From an uncultured bacterium (lineage in GTDB: Bacteria > Acidobacteriota > UBA890), in assembly GCA_937922775.1 (NCBI GenBank), contig CALAKE010000422.1, forward strand, positions 1 to 8,912: DNA of 8,912 bases, given 5' to 3'. Below the pieces are notes generated by a model that saw only the letters and a list, made by a program, of their open reading frames with translations, had not been told where the DNA came from and did not search any database. Of this stretch, positions 1 to 6,234 are shown one piece after another (positions within the stretch are counted from its first letter, which is position 1; each line of letters opens with the position of its first letter). Made by a program: the position numbers and the translations under genes.

Positions 1-160
1 CGGCCTGCTGGCTCGGCCTCGCTGGGATCCGCCTAGCAAACATCTGCGCCTAGCCGTCGTGGAACCGGGGCTTCACCATGAGCTTGCGAAGTCTGACTAG
101 GATAAACAATCAGGAAGACAAGAGCGACAGCACGAGCCTCCTCTTGGGCCCCCGAGTATC
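1..160. other. Left-edge stretch without an identifiable gene
   Basis: I can name no gene here. One plus-strand frame is open from base 2 to a TAG at 98-100 and would give a 32-residue tail ending in HHELAKSD. It could be the C-terminus of a gene that starts left of the window, but 32 residues with no family motif do not support a call. Short open frames around 78-407 and 110-520 overlap the next gene out of frame and have the composition of shadows. Bases 100-130 are less GC-rich than the rest of the window, as expected for intergenic DNA before a promoter. Confidence 0.4.
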
Positions 161-164
161 CGAA

Positions 165-192
165 TTGGCGGCGCCGTGGGCACGCGTATATT
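165..192 (+). promoter_or_regulatory. Putative sigma-70-type promoter of the VOC-protein gene
   Basis: A TTGGCG box at 165-170 (4 of 6 matches to TTGACA) is followed, after 16 bases, by TATATT at 187-192 (5 of 6 matches to TATAAT). This predicts transcription from about 199-200, some 20 bases before the ATG at 221. If it is real, the longer open frame that begins with GTG at 176 cannot be translated in full from this transcript, which supports the ATG at 221 as the start. The call rests on consensus matching only. Confidence 0.4.
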
Positions 193-220
193 CTCCCAGC
201 GTAGAACGTTTACACGGACT

Positions 221-1030
221 ATGGAGGCTCGAGTGGGTATCAGGGATCGTCCGGCAGTCACCTTTCTGGCACTCGCGATCTGTTTGTCTCTTGCCGGCCC
301 CCACGCGCCTTCCCAGGCTCAAGTTGATGTACAACGGAACCAGATCGATCACATCATTTGGGCAGTGCCGGATCTCGATGCCGGAGCCGAGTACTTTGAA
401 GCAATGAGCGGCGTTACGCCCATCGTCGGCGGTGTCCATCCGGGACGCGGCACCCGCAACAAGCTGGCATCTGCCGGGGACATGATGTACTTCGAGATCA
501 TCGCACCGGATCCCGAGCAAATGCCCTTCGATCCGGTCTCCGTGCCGGTCCAGGCGTTCGCTGATGTGATTTCACAAATGCCCGGCCCGGAGGTCGACAT
601 GTTCGCTTACTCCACTACCGACCTGGAGACCGTGGCGGCCGCAGGGCGTGAGCTCGGCCTCGACGTCGTCGGCCCGACACCTGGACAGAGGGTCACTCCG
701 GAGGGTGTCCTCATTCGGTGGAGCCACGTCGATTTCATCGGCCACGACTTCGGCCAGTTCGTTCCGTTCGCGATCAACTGGCTCGATTCCCCACACCCTT
801 CGGCGACGTCTCCCCAAGGAGCGTCCATCGAGGGCATCACGGTCGAGCACCCGCGAGCTGACGAGCTGCGCAGAATCTACGAGGCGCTGGGAGTCCCCGC
901 CGAGGTTGTCGCGGCGAGCGAGCCCGTCATCATCGTCCACATGCGCTCGGCCAAGGGCCAGTTTGAAGTGAGAAGTGGCAAGAGCCTGCTCGAGTACTAC
1001 CGCGCGCGCAGCAACAGCAACATCTTTTGA
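221..1030 (+). CDS. Secreted glyoxalase-like (VOC superfamily) protein
   Basis: A 269-residue protein of the vicinal-oxygen-chelate fold, closest in pattern to the Pfam Glyoxalase_3 group. The N-terminus has a Sec-type signal peptide: a basic stretch, a hydrophobic core at about residues 12-26, and a likely signal peptidase I site after SQA at residue 33. The mature protein opens with the family pattern IDHIIWAVPDLD, then HPGRGT and YFEIIAPDP. His44 and Glu92 sit where the metal ligands of the first VOC half usually lie. A second, more divergent half follows (residues 140-260). VOC enzymes include lyases, isomerases and dioxygenases; the substrate cannot be read from the sequence. The frame also opens at a GTG at 176, but ATG 221 gives a normal signal peptide and follows a promoter-like sequence. 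No clear Shine-Dalgarno precedes it. It appears to be a single-gene unit, and an extracytoplasmic location is inferred from the signal peptide. Confidence 0.85.
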   Translation: MEARVGIRDRPAVTFLALAICLSLAGPHAPSQAQVDVQRNQIDHIIWAVPDLDAGAEYFEAMSGVTPIVGGVHPGRGTRNKLASAGDMMYFEIIAPDPEQMPFDPVSVPVQAFADVISQMPGPEVDMFAYSTTDLETVAAAGRELGLDVVGPTPGQRVTPEGVLIRWSHVDFIGHDFGQFVPFAINWLDSPHPSATSPQGASIEGITVEHPRADELRRIYEALGVPAEVVAASEPVIIVHMRSAKGQFEVRSGKSLLEYYRARSNSNIF

Positions 1031-1325
1031 CAGGCTTGCGGCTGCCTCGTAGCATCCTGAGCCACGAGCATGCTCCGCTGATGCAACGACTCTCGTCTTC
1101 GTAGAAACCGTCTCCGACCGCTTCTTCTTCAGGAGCAACCGGATGGCCGCCTGGACATCGCCAATCGAACGGCCCTGCTCGAGCTCGACATCGATCCGAG
1201 AATCACCTCACGGGGTGCTCACAACACAGAGGTGCCCTGGCGGTAGGCGCCTCCCGCTGCCGGCGGGCGGAATTCCGTGTCCAGTTTTCGGTGGAAGCGA
1301 ATCGACAGACCGCTAGACTGGGTGC
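1031..1325. other. Intergenic gap with possible decayed coding sequence
   Basis: No intact gene is visible. Three coding-like patches lie in different frames. On the plus strand, 1080-1142 reads as DATTLVFVETVSDRFFFRSN, and in another frame 1142-1243 ends in RGAHNTEVPWR before a TAG at 1244. On the minus strand, 1207 down to about 1110 reads as an acidic helix-like stretch (DVELEQGRSIGDVQAAIRLL) with GC-rich third positions but no ATG or GTG start. They cannot all be genuine. A frameshifted gene remnant is possible and so is chance. A 5-bp stem (1253-1257 with 1263-1267) has no T-run and is not called a terminator. Confidence 0.35.
1312..1319 (+). promoter_or_regulatory. Putative -10 element for ada, leaderless type
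   Basis: GCTAGACT contains TAGACT at 1314-1319, a -10-like hexamer that ends only 6 bases before the ATG of ada. Transcription would then start at or next to the A of the start codon, giving a leaderless mRNA. This fits the lack of any Shine-Dalgarno sequence upstream. No convincing -35 box lies at the right spacing (GTGGAA at 1291-1296 is poor), as might be expected for a promoter that needs an activator such as Ada itself. A very similar octamer precedes the kinase gene. Confidence 0.3.
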
Positions 1326-2456
1326 ATGCAAACGACCGACGCGTCATTCCGCCAGACCGAGGACCTACCGACTCCCGGCGAGATGTACCGCGCAATGCTG
1401 GAGCGCGACGCCTCCTATGAGGGGGTGTTCTACCTGGGCGTGCGGACGACGGGGATCTTCTGTCGGCCCACCTGCCCAGCGAGGAAGCCCAGGCAGGAGA
1501 ACGTGGATTTCTTCGGCAGCACGCGTGAGGCGATCGCGGCTGGCTACCGGCCCTGCCGCCGTTGCACGCCGATGAAGCCCGAGGGCGAGGCGCCGGAATG
1601 GCTCGACGGGCTTCTGCGCCAGATCGATGACGATCCAGCGCGGCGCTGGAAAGACGCCGACTTGCGCGGCGTCGGGCTCGATCCCGCTCGTGTACGGCGC
1701 TGGTTCAAGCGTCACCATGGCATGACATTTCACGCGTACCAGCGAGCACGGCGCCTCGGGATGGCGCTCGGACATATCCGCAATGGAGACGACATTATGG
1801 GAACAGCCTACGACCACGGCTATGAGTCGCTATCCGGCTTCCATGACGCGTTCGCGCATCTGTTCGGAGAAACTCCGGGTAGTAGCTCCGCAGTCCACGT
1901 CGTGTTGAACCGCGTGTTGACGCCTCTCGGGCCACTGATTGCCGGCGCCACCGACGAGGGCCTGTGCATGCTGGAGTTCGCCGGACGCCCCATGCTCGAG
2001 AACCAGATCAAGAAGTTGCGCAAGAGCCTGCATTGCGCAATCACCCCGGGCACCAACCGGCACATCGAGCAACTCGAGACCGAGCTGGCTGAGTACTTCG
2101 CGGGTGAGCGCACGGAGTTCAACGTCGTGCTCCGTGTGCAGGGCACCGATTTCCAGCAGAAGGTATGGCGGGCCCTGGAGCAAATCCCGTACGGCGAAAC
2201 ACGCAGCTACGAGGAAATCGCCCGCGTCATAGATAACCCCAAGGCGGTACGCGCCGTGGGGCGCGCCAACGGCGCCAACCCCATCCCGATCGTCATCCCT
2301 TGCCATCGTGTCGTGCGCGCCGATGGCTCACTAGGTGGGTACGGCGGCGAGCTCTGGCGCAAACGTCTCCTTCTGAAGCTCGAGGGACACGATAGATACG
2401 CCGAGGAGCAAGAGTCCTTGCCTCTGGACCGCCAGACCCCCACCGAAAAGCCATGA
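1326..2456 (+). CDS. ada: Ada: methylphosphotriester/O6-methylguanine-DNA methyltransferase and transcriptional regulator
   Basis: A 376-residue, three-part Ada protein with all expected domains. Residues 19-85 form the zinc-binding phosphotriester-repair domain with four cysteines, Cys46 and Cys50 (FCRPTC) and Cys77 and Cys80 (PCRRC). In E. coli Ada the first of these is the methyl acceptor. Residues 90-185 are an AraC-type helix-turn-helix region. Residues 190-355 are the O6-alkylguanine transferase, with RAVGRANGANP (Arg309 in the recognition helix) and the suicide acceptor Cys326 in IPCHRV. In the known family, methylation of the N-terminal cysteine turns the protein into an activator of alkylation-damage genes, and Cys326 takes methyl groups from O6-methylguanine. 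All key residues are intact. The ATG at 1326 gives the full domain set; there is no Shine-Dalgarno. It overlaps the decarboxylase gene by ATGA, so both probably share one mRNA and would rise together if Ada activates its own promoter, which I infer. No clear E. coli-type Ada box is visible. Confidence 0.97.
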   Translation: MQTTDASFRQTEDLPTPGEMYRAMLERDASYEGVFYLGVRTTGIFCRPTCPARKPRQENVDFFGSTREAIAAGYRPCRRCTPMKPEGEAPEWLDGLLRQIDDDPARRWKDADLRGVGLDPARVRRWFKRHHGMTFHAYQRARRLGMALGHIRNGDDIMGTAYDHGYESLSGFHDAFAHLFGETPGSSSAVHVVLNRVLTPLGPLIAGATDEGLCMLEFAGRPMLENQIKKLRKSLHCAITPGTNRHIEQLETELAEYFAGERTEFNVVLRVQGTDFQQKVWRALEQIPYGETRSYEEIARVIDNPKAVRAVGRANGANPIPIVIPCHRVVRADGSLGGYGGELWRKRLLLKLEGHDRYAEEQESLPLDRQTPTEKP

Positions 2457-3835
2457 ACGACATCATTCCCGAGGCCCTGCGGCGCGGCGAAGAGTACCTC
2501 GACCGCGTGAACGAGTTGCCCGTGAGTCGCGGCCAAGATCCGACGGCAATCCGGCAACATCTCGAGCAAACCTATTCCTTCGCGGCTCCCATGCCCGCCG
2601 CCGAGCTCGTCGACGATGTCGCCGGCATGCTCGAGGACTGGGCGGTCCAGACGATCCACCCTCGCTACTTCGGCTACTTCAATCCCACACCTCTGCCGGA
2701 GGCGGTTGCCGGCGACCTGATGGCCGCCATCTACAATCCACAGCTCGCAGTGTGGTCGCATGGCCCCGCGGCCGTGGAGATGGAACAGCACGTGCTGCGG
2801 TGGCTGGCGGGAAGGTTCGGCTTGCCGGGAGCGACGTGCGGTGCGCATTTCACGAGCGGCGGCTCGGAGGCCAATTTCACTGCGGTGCTCGCGGCGCTCA
2901 CCTCGCGGCTGCCGGCGTACGCCCGCCATGGTCTCGGCGGCATCGATGAGAAGCCGACCATTTACCACTCAGCGGCGGCGCACGACTCCTTCACCAAGAT
3001 CTGCCACATGACCGGCCTCGGCCGGGACGCCTTGCGGGTCGTGCCGCTCGACGGCCATATGCGGCTGGACCTCGACGCCCTGAGGGAGCGGCTCGAAGCC
3101 GATCGGGACGCAGGCGAGACTCCCGTCATGGTCGTGGCCACGGCCGGAACCACCGCGGCCGGCATCATCGACCCTCTCGAGGAAACCGCCGCCCTATGCC
3201 GGAAGCACAGTGCCTGGTTCCACGTCGATGCAGCCTGGGGCGGCGCAGCGGTACTGAGCCCTCGACTCGAGCAACTCATGCGCGGCATCGAGATGGCCGA
3301 CTCGATTACATGCGACGCCCACAAATGGCTGAACGTCACGATGGGCGCTGGGATGTTCTTTTGTCGCGACAAGAGAGTGCTCGATGAGACCTTTCGAGTC
3401 AGCACCGACTACATGCCGGGACTCACCGCGGGCGTTGTAGACAATTTCGTTACCTCCGCGCAGTGGTCGCGCCGCTTCATCGGCCTGAAGCTGTTTCTCG
3501 CTCTGGCGAGTCGCGGAGAGAGCGGCTTCGCGGAGATAATTGAGGGCCAGGCCGCGGTCGGCGACTACCTGAGGCAGCGACTCGAGGAGGCTGGCTGGGT
3601 GCACATATCCAGGTCTCCCCTGCCCGTCTGTTGCGTCACTCACCCTCGCATCGAAGCCGGCGAGACCAGCGTCGACAAGGTGCTCGAGAAGGTCCTCGCC
3701 AGCGGGCAGGCATGGATCTCCAAGGTCAAGCTCGGCGACCGCGCTGCGTTGCGCGCCTGCGTCACCAGTTGTCTCACCACCCTCGAAGACATCGACGCGC
3801 TCGTTGACGAGATGGACGCCGCCGTCGCGGGATAG
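2453..3835 (+). CDS. PLP-dependent group II decarboxylase (aromatic amino acid/glutamate decarboxylase-like)
   Basis: A 460-residue fold-type I PLP enzyme of the Pfam pyridoxal-dependent decarboxylase family (PF00282). Visible motifs in order: HPRYFGYFNP (His69, substrate-pocket region), a GGSEAN phosphate-binding loop, His177 at the ring-stacking position, HVDAAWGG with Asp259 (pairs with the PLP nitrogen), and DAHKWL with Lys291 (Schiff-base lysine). Tyr320 in TDYMPG may match the flexible-loop tyrosine used for protonation in aromatic amino acid decarboxylase. The length is close to the family norm of 450-500. No signal peptide or membrane segment is seen, so it should be cytoplasmic. The family covers tyrosine, tryptophan, DOPA, glutamate and diaminobutyrate decarboxylases and related lyases; I cannot tell which substrate applies. 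The start overlaps the ada stop (ATGA) and lacks a clear Shine-Dalgarno, suggesting translational coupling to ada. A strong hairpin spans its 3' end. Confidence 0.9.
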   Translation: MNDIIPEALRRGEEYLDRVNELPVSRGQDPTAIRQHLEQTYSFAAPMPAAELVDDVAGMLEDWAVQTIHPRYFGYFNPTPLPEAVAGDLMAAIYNPQLAVWSHGPAAVEMEQHVLRWLAGRFGLPGATCGAHFTSGGSEANFTAVLAALTSRLPAYARHGLGGIDEKPTIYHSAAAHDSFTKICHMTGLGRDALRVVPLDGHMRLDLDALRERLEADRDAGETPVMVVATAGTTAAGIIDPLEETAALCRKHSAWFHVDAAWGGAAVLSPRLEQLMRGIEMADSITCDAHKWLNVTMGAGMFFCRDKRVLDETFRVSTDYMPGLTAGVVDNFVTSAQWSRRFIGLKLFLALASRGESGFAEIIEGQAAVGDYLRQRLEEAGWVHISRSPLPVCCVTHPRIEAGETSVDKVLEKVLASGQAWISKVKLGDRAALRACVTSCLTTLEDIDALVDEMDAAVAG

Positions 3836-3854
3836 CCGCCCGCGACGCGGCGGC
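3818..3854 (+). terminator. Strong GC-rich hairpin enclosing the decarboxylase stop codon
   Basis: Bases 3824-3831 (GTCGCGGG) pair perfectly with 3839-3846, and 3818-3823 (GCCGCC) pair with 3849-3854. This makes a 14-bp stem with one 2-base bulge (3847-3848) and a 7-base loop (3832-3838). The TAG stop at 3833-3835 lies in the loop. There is no T-run directly after the stem; the nearest is TTTT at 3877-3880, preceded by a weaker 6-bp inverted repeat (3855-3860 with 3881-3886). Its position between the ada unit and the kinase gene suits a non-canonical terminator, an mRNA 3'-end stabiliser or a barrier to read-through. The structure is directly visible; the role is inferred. Confidence 0.5.
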
Positions 3855-3893
3855 AGACGGGCACGGGGCGGCAGGGTTTTCCGTCTCTTCAGT

Positions 3894-3901
3894 GCTAAGC
3901 T
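3894..3901 (+). promoter_or_regulatory. Putative -10 element of the kinase gene, leaderless or short-leader type
   Basis: GCTAAGCT lies 8 bases before the ATG at 3910 and contains a weak -10-like hexamer TAAGCT (3896-3901). Transcription would begin at or within a base or two of the start codon. No Shine-Dalgarno sequence precedes the ATG and no good -35 box is visible. The case rests mainly on the similar octamer GCTAGACT at nearly the same distance before ada; the two share the pattern GCTARRCT. Confidence 0.25.
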
Positions 3902-3909
3902 AGGCGGCC

Positions 3910-6213
3910 ATGTCTCCAAAGATTGGCACACAGTTGGGTCCCTACGAGATTCTTGCGCCTCTCGGCGCAGGCGGCATGGGGGAGGTGTATCTGGGCCGTG
4001 ACACCCGGCTGGAGCGGGACGTCGCCATCAAGGTCCTGCACGAACGGTTCTCTGAGGATCAAGGCGCCCTGGCTCGGTTCGAAACCGAGGTCAAGGCAGT
4101 CGCCGCCCTCGCTCACCCCAACATTCTCGCCATCTACGATGTCGGATACGAGAACGAGACTTCCTTCGCGGTGACCGAGCTTCTCAAAGGAGAAACGCTG
4201 CGCGAGAGACTGCATTCCAGCGGGTTCTCCGTTAGCAAAGCGATCGACACGGCGCTACCCATCGTCCATGGCCTCGCCGCCGCACATGACAAGGGCATCG
4301 TCCACCGCGATCTGAAGCCGGAGAATGTCTTCATCACAACAGATGGCAGAGTGAAGATCCTGGACTTCGGCCTCGCCAAGCTGCAGCGCCAAGAGAACGA
4401 GGGTGACGGAGAGGACGAGATGCCCACCGCCGCGCGCCTCACGGTGCCTGGCACCATGATGGGCACCGTCGGCTATATGTCGCCGGAGCAGGTAAGGGGG
4501 CAGGAAGCCGACCACCGCTCTGACATTTTCGCCTTCGGGGCCACGCTCTACGAGATGCTGGCTGGAGAGCGAGCATTCATGGGGGACTCGGACGCGGACG
4601 TCGTCTCTGCCATCCTCCGGGAACATCCCGCCGACGTTTCCAAGTCGAGCGTGCCCGTTCCACCCGTTCTTGAGCGCATCGTCCATCGATGCTTGGAGAA
4701 ATCGCCGCACGAGCGCTTCCAATCGGCCCGAGACCTGGCGTTCATTCTCGAGACCAGCTTGGACGCGAGCCTTGCGACGTCTTCGGACGGAGGTCCGCAG
4801 CACGCCGGTGGCTCGAACAGAACAGCGAGCCCAGCGTCCATCGCGGTCCTCCCGTTCGCCGACATGAGCCCGGCGAAAGACCAAGACTACTTCTGTGAGG
4901 GCATGGCCGAAGAGATCATCAACGCCCTCACCAAGATCGAGGGAGTGAGCGTCGCCTCCCGCAGCTCGTCCTTCCAGTTCAAGGGATCGGCGGGCGACAT
5001 CCGCAGCGTCGGCGAAGCACTGGGCGTCAACACTGTTCTCGAGGGAAGTGTACGAACCGCGGGGGATCGCCTCCGCGTCACGGCACAGCTCATCAACGTC
5101 GAGGACGGCTACCACCTCTGGTCGGATCGCTACGATCGCCAGATGGAGGATGTCTTCGAGATCCAAGACGAGATCTCCGAAAGCATCGTCGGCGCGCTAT
5201 TCGTCGGGCTGATGGGTCGCAAGCGCCCGGATCGAGGCCGACACACCTCGAACCTCGAGGCCTACCACCTGTTCATGAAGGGCCAGCACAACTGGTATCG
5301 GAGAGAGAAGGACTCTCTCCAGAAGGCGGCTGAGTTCTTCGAGGAGGCGACACACGAGGATCCTCAGTACGTCTTGGCCCACGCCGGGTTGGCAAACGCC
5401 TACAGCAGCCTCGGCTTGTATGGTATGCGCCGCGATATCGCCTATCCGAAAGCCAAGGCAGCTATCGAGCAGGCGCAATCCATCAACAACGATCTTGCCG
5501 AGGTTCATGCCGCATTGGGGTTGATGAGGAACTGGCTGGAACTGGATTGGGCAGGATCCGAGCAGAGCTTCAAGCAGTCCATTTCCATCGATCCCGACTA
5601 TGTTCTGGGCCTGTGTTGGTACAGCTTTTTGCTCAACAGCTTGCGCAGGCACGAGGAGTCACTCGCCATGGCGGAACGAGCGCGAGATCTCGATCCGCTC
5701 TCGCCATATACGATCACGACGGTGGGCTTCAGCCTCTACAGGCAAGGGCGGCACGAAGAAGCGATTCCAATCACCTGGAAGGCCCTCGAGATGGAGCCTG
5801 ACTTTCTCTACACGCACTGGGTTCTGGGCGGCGCTTACATGCGCAACAACCAGCACGAGGAATCCATCGCCGTGTTCGAAAAGGCGGCGACCCTGTCGGG
5901 ACGTTCCTCGTTCTACCTGGGCTGGCTGGCGTGGGCATATGGCACCGCTGGGGATCGAGACCGGGCGACCCGTACCATCGAGGAGCTCGACGTGCGCTCG
6001 GAAGCCGAGTACGTCGCCGCCAGCTTCTTCGCGTGGGCTTATGCGGGGCTCGATGATGCGGATCAGACGTTTGTCTGGCTGGACAAGGCCGTCGAGGAGA
6101 TGGGGCCGCAGCTCTTCCTCATGCCGGCGATCGCACCCTTCGACACGATGTACTCAGACCCGAGGTTTCAGGACCTACTGGAACGCCTGGGTCATCCCGA
6201 TGCATCACGATGA
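3910..6213 (+). CDS. Soluble Ser/Thr protein kinase with FlgO/TolB-N-like domain and TPR repeats
   Basis: A 767-residue signalling protein. Residues 12-280 are a Hanks-type kinase: glycine loop LGAGGMGEVY (18-27), ATP-anchoring Lys41 in VAIK, catalytic HRDLKPEN (132-139, Asp134), metal-binding DFG (152-154), GYMSPEQ at the end of the activation loop, and RSDIFAFG. All catalytic residues are present, so it should be active. A polar linker follows (about 285-309). Residues 310-435 begin SIAVLPFADMSP and match the FlgO/TolB-N-like domain often joined to such kinases and to adenylate cyclases in Acidobacteriota-type genomes. From about 447 to 745 there are several TPR-like helix pairs (for example DLAEVHAALG and DPDYVLGLCW), ending in the common DPRFQDLLERLG tail. 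Many relatives carry a membrane segment between kinase and sensor; I see none, so a cytoplasmic location is likely. Ligand and targets are unknown; TPRs suggest protein partners. Its transcript runs head-on into citF. Confidence 0.95.
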   Translation: MSPKIGTQLGPYEILAPLGAGGMGEVYLGRDTRLERDVAIKVLHERFSEDQGALARFETEVKAVAALAHPNILAIYDVGYENETSFAVTELLKGETLRERLHSSGFSVSKAIDTALPIVHGLAAAHDKGIVHRDLKPENVFITTDGRVKILDFGLAKLQRQENEGDGEDEMPTAARLTVPGTMMGTVGYMSPEQVRGQEADHRSDIFAFGATLYEMLAGERAFMGDSDADVVSAILREHPADVSKSSVPVPPVLERIVHRCLEKSPHERFQSARDLAFILETSLDASLATSSDGGPQHAGGSNRTASPASIAVLPFADMSPAKDQDYFCEGMAEEIINALTKIEGVSVASRSSSFQFKGSAGDIRSVGEALGVNTVLEGSVRTAGDRLRVTAQLINVEDGYHLWSDRYDRQMEDVFEIQDEISESIVGALFVGLMGRKRPDRGRHTSNLEAYHLFMKGQHNWYRREKDSLQKAAEFFEEATHEDPQYVLAHAGLANAYSSLGLYGMRRDIAYPKAKAAIEQAQSINNDLAEVHAALGLMRNWLELDWAGSEQSFKQSISIDPDYVLGLCWYSFLLNSLRRHEESLAMAERARDLDPLSPYTITTVGFSLYRQGRHEEAIPITWKALEMEPDFLYTHWVLGGAYMRNNQHEESIAVFEKAATLSGRSSFYLGWLAWAYGTAGDRDRATRTIEELDVRSEAEYVAASFFAWAYAGLDDADQTFVWLDKAVEEMGPQLFLMPAIAPFDTMYSDPRFQDLLERLGHPDASR

Positions 6214-6234
6214 CACTGACGGCGCCGCCACGGG

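Noticed and set aside
1066..1075. Perfect 10-base palindrome GAGCATGCTC
   Set aside because: About nine such palindromes are expected by chance in a window of this size, and nothing around it suggests an operator.
1253..1267. Hairpin CCCGC-TGCCG-GCGGG upstream of ada
   Set aside because: Only 5 bp with no T-run in a GC-rich region; too likely by chance to call a terminator.
1271..1284. AATT about 55 bases before the ada start as an Ada-binding box
   Set aside because: The position would suit an Ada box, but the GCAA half expected from the E. coli site is absent at the right spacing.
1383..1385. Alternative ada start at Met20
   Set aside because: It has no Shine-Dalgarno and would begin right at the edge of the zinc domain; the ATG at 1326 sits just after a -10-like element.
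2207..2968. A 253-codon minus-strand open frame across the ada-decarboxylase junction
   Set aside because: It is antisense to the methyltransferase active site and the decarboxylase N-terminus; its Arg-rich product matches nothing I know.
4255..5166. A 303-codon minus-strand open frame within the kinase gene
   Set aside because: It lies entirely opposite intact kinase and FlgO/TolB-N-like motifs and has shadow-like composition.
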